Positions 57,131 to 59,269 of a DNA stretch of 59,269 nt are shown piece by piece; the stretch's first letter is position 1, and every line of letters begins with the position of its first letter. Position numbers and translations under genes: made by a program. The stretch spans positions 1 to 59,269 of the forward strand of contig JACPOY010000023.1 in the NCBI GenBank assembly GCA_016191245.1. Reading direction: 5' to 3'. Source of the DNA: Gammaproteobacteria bacterium (GTDB lineage: Bacteria; Pseudomonadota; Gammaproteobacteria; Berkiellales; Berkiellaceae). The notes beneath the pieces are model-generated. The model saw only the letters and a list, made by a program, of their open reading frames with translations. It did not search any database and was not told where the DNA came from.

Positions 57131-57913
57131 ATGAGACTTACAACAAACGACTCAATCAAACGGTTGATTTTTAACAATTTTTACAGTTTCTTTTCATCTA
57201 CTTGCGGTATACAAAAATACCAAGGATGTAGCTATAGTGCACCTGAGGCAGATTTTGCGCTTTTTAATTCAGTCTTTGAAACCAATGTTAAACAAGAAAA
57301 TTTGCTTTCTGTTATCAATAATATGAAGAAAATATATCAACATAAAAAGCAATTTTGTTGGTGGATGACTGATTTTGTCAAACCAAAAGAAATTCAAGAG
57401 GCTTTAAAGCATGAAGGTTTTACGATAGGGAACCCCTTCTCCGGCATGTTTTACAATCTAACGAAACCACTTACCTTTACCGAAGAATTATCCTCTATCC
57501 ATATTCAAACCGTCACCAACAAAGAAGAATTAGACACCTGGATAAAACCTTTGCAAGTGGCTTTTGAGATAGATGATCGTTCAACCGCATTTTGTGCCAA
57601 TGCATTAAAGTCATTATTTGATGATGTTCGATTTAAACATTATTTTGTTGAAGTTAAAGAAAAGGTTGTTGGCGTTGGTTCACTGTTTACAGAAAATGGT
57701 GTAAGTGGTTTTTACAATCTTGGCGTTTTGCCTGAATACAGACATCAAAAAATTGCAACCGCTTTGAAATATTTTCGCTTAAAAGAAAGTCAGCGATTAG
57801 GAGCTACCGTTGCTATTTTGCAATCCTCAAGTATGGGCAAGGCGCTTGATCAAAAAATTGGATTTAATAGCGTATTTGATTTTGTGCCTTATTTTTCCCC
57901 AACTGCAAGATAA
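57131..57913 (+). CDS. GNAT-fold protein with N-terminal extension
   Basis: The 260-residue protein has a C-terminal GNAT domain (about 130-258). Its acetyl-CoA segment is LGVLPEYRHQKIATALKYF, a weak form of the RxxGxG/A loop, and the final strand is LDQKIGFNSVFDF. The N-terminal 120 residues look like a degenerate second GNAT fold, as in tandem GNAT proteins. GAGG lies 5 bases before the ATG. It follows the LuxR gene. The acceptor is unknown. Confidence 0.82.
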   Translation: MRLTTNDSIKRLIFNNFYSFFSSTCGIQKYQGCSYSAPEADFALFNSVFETNVKQENLLSVINNMKKIYQHKKQFCWWMTDFVKPKEIQEALKHEGFTIGNPFSGMFYNLTKPLTFTEELSSIHIQTVTNKEELDTWIKPLQVAFEIDDRSTAFCANALKSLFDDVRFKHYFVEVKEKVVGVGSLFTENGVSGFYNLGVLPEYRHQKIATALKYFRLKESQRLGATVAILQSSSMGKALDQKIGFNSVFDFVPYFSPTAR

Positions 57914-58335
57914 AGTAAAAGTTCTGAAAACACCAGGAATTCTGCAGACACCCATTAAAGATTTAGATTTGTGATGGGTGTCCTCAATCAGCTACTACCC
58001 AATAAACTAGAATTTTTTGTCGTGATTATAACTGAGCATCAATTCACATAATGAATGTCAAAAACTTGCAGATAATGAGATAAATCTGAAAACTTAAATT
58101 TGATAATATGAATCTTCAATATCCTATCTTCTTATGGGCGTAAATATCATTTCAATCTATCATGTTAGGCAAATGGATTGAAATGTGGGGCATTTTCTTA
58201 TAATATAGATTCGTCATCAATGATGGGTCTTCTCGACAAGGATAATTCGAGAACTGGTCTTCCTCCTAGTTTTAATGCATAAACAGGCCCATCTAGCAGC
58301 ATTAATTGAAATTATAAATATGAGGAGATCACAAT
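57914..58335. other. Intergenic region with two inverted repeats
   Basis: No gene was found in these 422 bases. Two hairpins can form: GACACCCAT (57947-57955) with ATGGGTGTC (57974-57982), loop 18 bases; and TTCTCGA (58230-58236) with TCGAGAA (58247-58253), loop 10 bases. The first lacks a T-run. The second lies about 80 bases before the next start codon and could be a leader structure or a binding site. Confidence 0.55.
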
Positions 58336-59136
58336 ATGAAAGAAGGTATTAATATCGAACAAATTACGACGCCTTCAGTAACGCTTGAAACAACGGATAT
58401 TATCAAAAAGAGAGCAGATGCTATTAAAAAAGGAGAGATTGCAGGAGCTCAACAGGCTTATAGAGGTAGACCTATAAGTAAGACGTTAGAAAAAAAAGCT
58501 ATAGAAAATTTTGGTATATTTGCTAAAGACTATTGCCAAGCATATGAAGCTAAATATAAAGGTAATAAGAAAGAAACTCCTGCTCCTGAAGCTGTTGAAA
58601 AAATATACCGAATAGCGAAACATCTTGCGAGAAGACGTTTTGAAAATAGGAAAAAAAGTATTCCAAATCTCGAAAAAATATCAAAGTATGCTGAAAAATA
58701 TGGTGAACATAAAGTATTTTTTACTCTTTGCTTAGCTAATCATTTCAATACTTTATTAGTAAAAAAAGGTGAACAACCACTTGATTCATTAATCATGCCA
58801 CCTTTAAAGCGTCATACTTCAAACACTGCATCACAGGTTATTACTAATGAACAAGGATTGCCTTTTGCCAATACGGATAATAAAACCGAATTAGCTAATG
58901 TATTACTCAATTCATTAGATATGTTAGCAGTCGGATTGCTCAGTGAGATGAAAAGTTTGAAAGTTCAATTTGGCTTTGTTCCGGACATGGTAATTGAAGT
59001 GCCAGCCATAGCTACAGTCGCATCTCCTGTTATTTTCAGTACTAGCACAAACCTAACTCCTGAATATACAACAGACCAGGCTAATGGTAATTCTCCTCGT
59101 AAGTCCAATTTATTGGATATATCTGCCGTTTGTTAA
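58336..59136 (+). CDS. Unrecognised basic helical protein
   Basis: This 266-residue protein is not recognised. The N-terminal 150 residues are Lys/Arg-rich and helical (AYRGRPISKTLEKKA, LARRRFENRKKS), the middle is hydrophobic, and the C-terminal 50 residues are Ser/Thr/Pro-rich and probably disordered. A strong GAGGAG site lies about 8 bases before the ATG, and the long leader upstream suggests its own promoter. Its 3' end is directly followed by the 24-bp repeat array. Possible roles such as DNA-binding or effector cannot be separated. Confidence 0.7.
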   Translation: MKEGINIEQITTPSVTLETTDIIKKRADAIKKGEIAGAQQAYRGRPISKTLEKKAIENFGIFAKDYCQAYEAKYKGNKKETPAPEAVEKIYRIAKHLARRRFENRKKSIPNLEKISKYAEKYGEHKVFFTLCLANHFNTLLVKKGEQPLDSLIMPPLKRHTSNTASQVITNEQGLPFANTDNKTELANVLLNSLDMLAVGLLSEMKSLKVQFGFVPDMVIEVPAIATVASPVIFSTSTNLTPEYTTDQANGNSPRKSNLLDISAVC

Positions 59137-59139
59137 TTA

Positions 59140-59269
59140 GCACCGTAATGCACCCTTTCGATTAGCATCTAATGCACCCACCAGATCATCACTTAATGCA
59201 CCCACCCTATTAGCAGCTAATGCACCCAGGGGATCATCATCTAATGCACCCACCCCTAAGGTTCTGTTA
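59140..59269. repeat. 24-bp period repeat array (TAATGCACCC core)
   Basis: The ten-base core TAATGCACCC occurs at 59146, 59170, 59194, 59218 and 59242: five copies at an exact 24-base period. The 14-base spacers are of two kinds: ATTAGCA-type (before copies 1, 2 and 4) and GATCATCA-type (before copies 3 and 5). No open reading frame spans it. The array reaches almost to the window end, so its full length is unknown. Confidence 0.9.

Noticed and set aside
57947..57982. Rho-independent terminator after the GNAT gene
   Set aside because: The 9-bp stem is good but the loop is long and no T-run follows on either strand.
59140..59269. CRISPR array
   Set aside because: The repeated core is 10 bases with a 24-base period and only two spacer types; CRISPR units have longer repeats and unique spacers, and no cas genes are present.

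Overview
The window looks like a low-GC (roughly mid-30s % by eye) chromosomal segment of an intracellular or amoeba-associated gammaproteobacterium, most plausibly in the Legionellales (Legionella/Coxiella/Berkiella/Aquicella-like). Three things suggest this. The first is a gammaproteobacterial housekeeping core: class 2 pyrD, the 180-kDa NAD-glutamate dehydrogenase, hemH, pepN and the prkA-yeaH-spoVR trio. The second is class I PHA synthase. The third is a set of large eukaryote-like or unrecognised proteins, including a 1769-residue Fic plus ankyrin protein, a GH13 protein and a possible GT-B protein, as expected for secreted effectors. Species assignment is inference; no rRNA or tRNA gene was seen.

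Layout. 1-1.2 kb: two copies of a hairpin-forming intergenic repeat abutting an internally deleted IS10-type transposase. 1.25-29.2 kb: mostly housekeeping genes. These are a DUF559 nuclease-like gene, pyrD, gdhB, an M48 lipoprotein protease, hemH, a Bcr/CflA efflux pump, an unknown membrane protein, pepN-DUF2835, prkA-yeaH-spoVR, an alanine/sodium symporter, DUF2797, a response-regulator diguanylate cyclase, phaC, a divergent Tus-like replication-terminator protein, and a rhomboid-TPR protein whose catalytic His is replaced. 29.3-33.3 kb: unrecognised, possibly effector-like genes. 33.3-47.1 kb: an accessory island. It holds YbaK/DUF2000/PhzF (with a fused YheO-like regulator), a COG2856/DUF4411 toxin-antitoxin-like pair, two separate S66-peptidase plus GNAT pairs, and a tightly packed minus-strand run of NAT, SDR, methyltransferase, nucleotidyltransferase, S66 peptidase, GNAT and ABC exporter next to a divergent LysR regulator. 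47.2-56.1 kb: the giant Fic-ankyrin protein, the GH13 protein and the GT-like protein. 56.3-59.3 kb: a LuxR regulator, a GNAT, an unknown gene and a 24-bp-period repeat array that runs toward the window end.

How the genes may work together. The NAT-to-ABC run reads as a small-molecule modification, hydrolysis and export cassette. The S66 plus GNAT combination recalls the MccF and MccE immunity functions of microcin C, and an exporter ends the operon. The 47-56 kb genes look like host-interaction proteins. The prkA trio is a stress operon and does not indicate sporulation. All functions are inferred from motifs read by eye; no database search was run.
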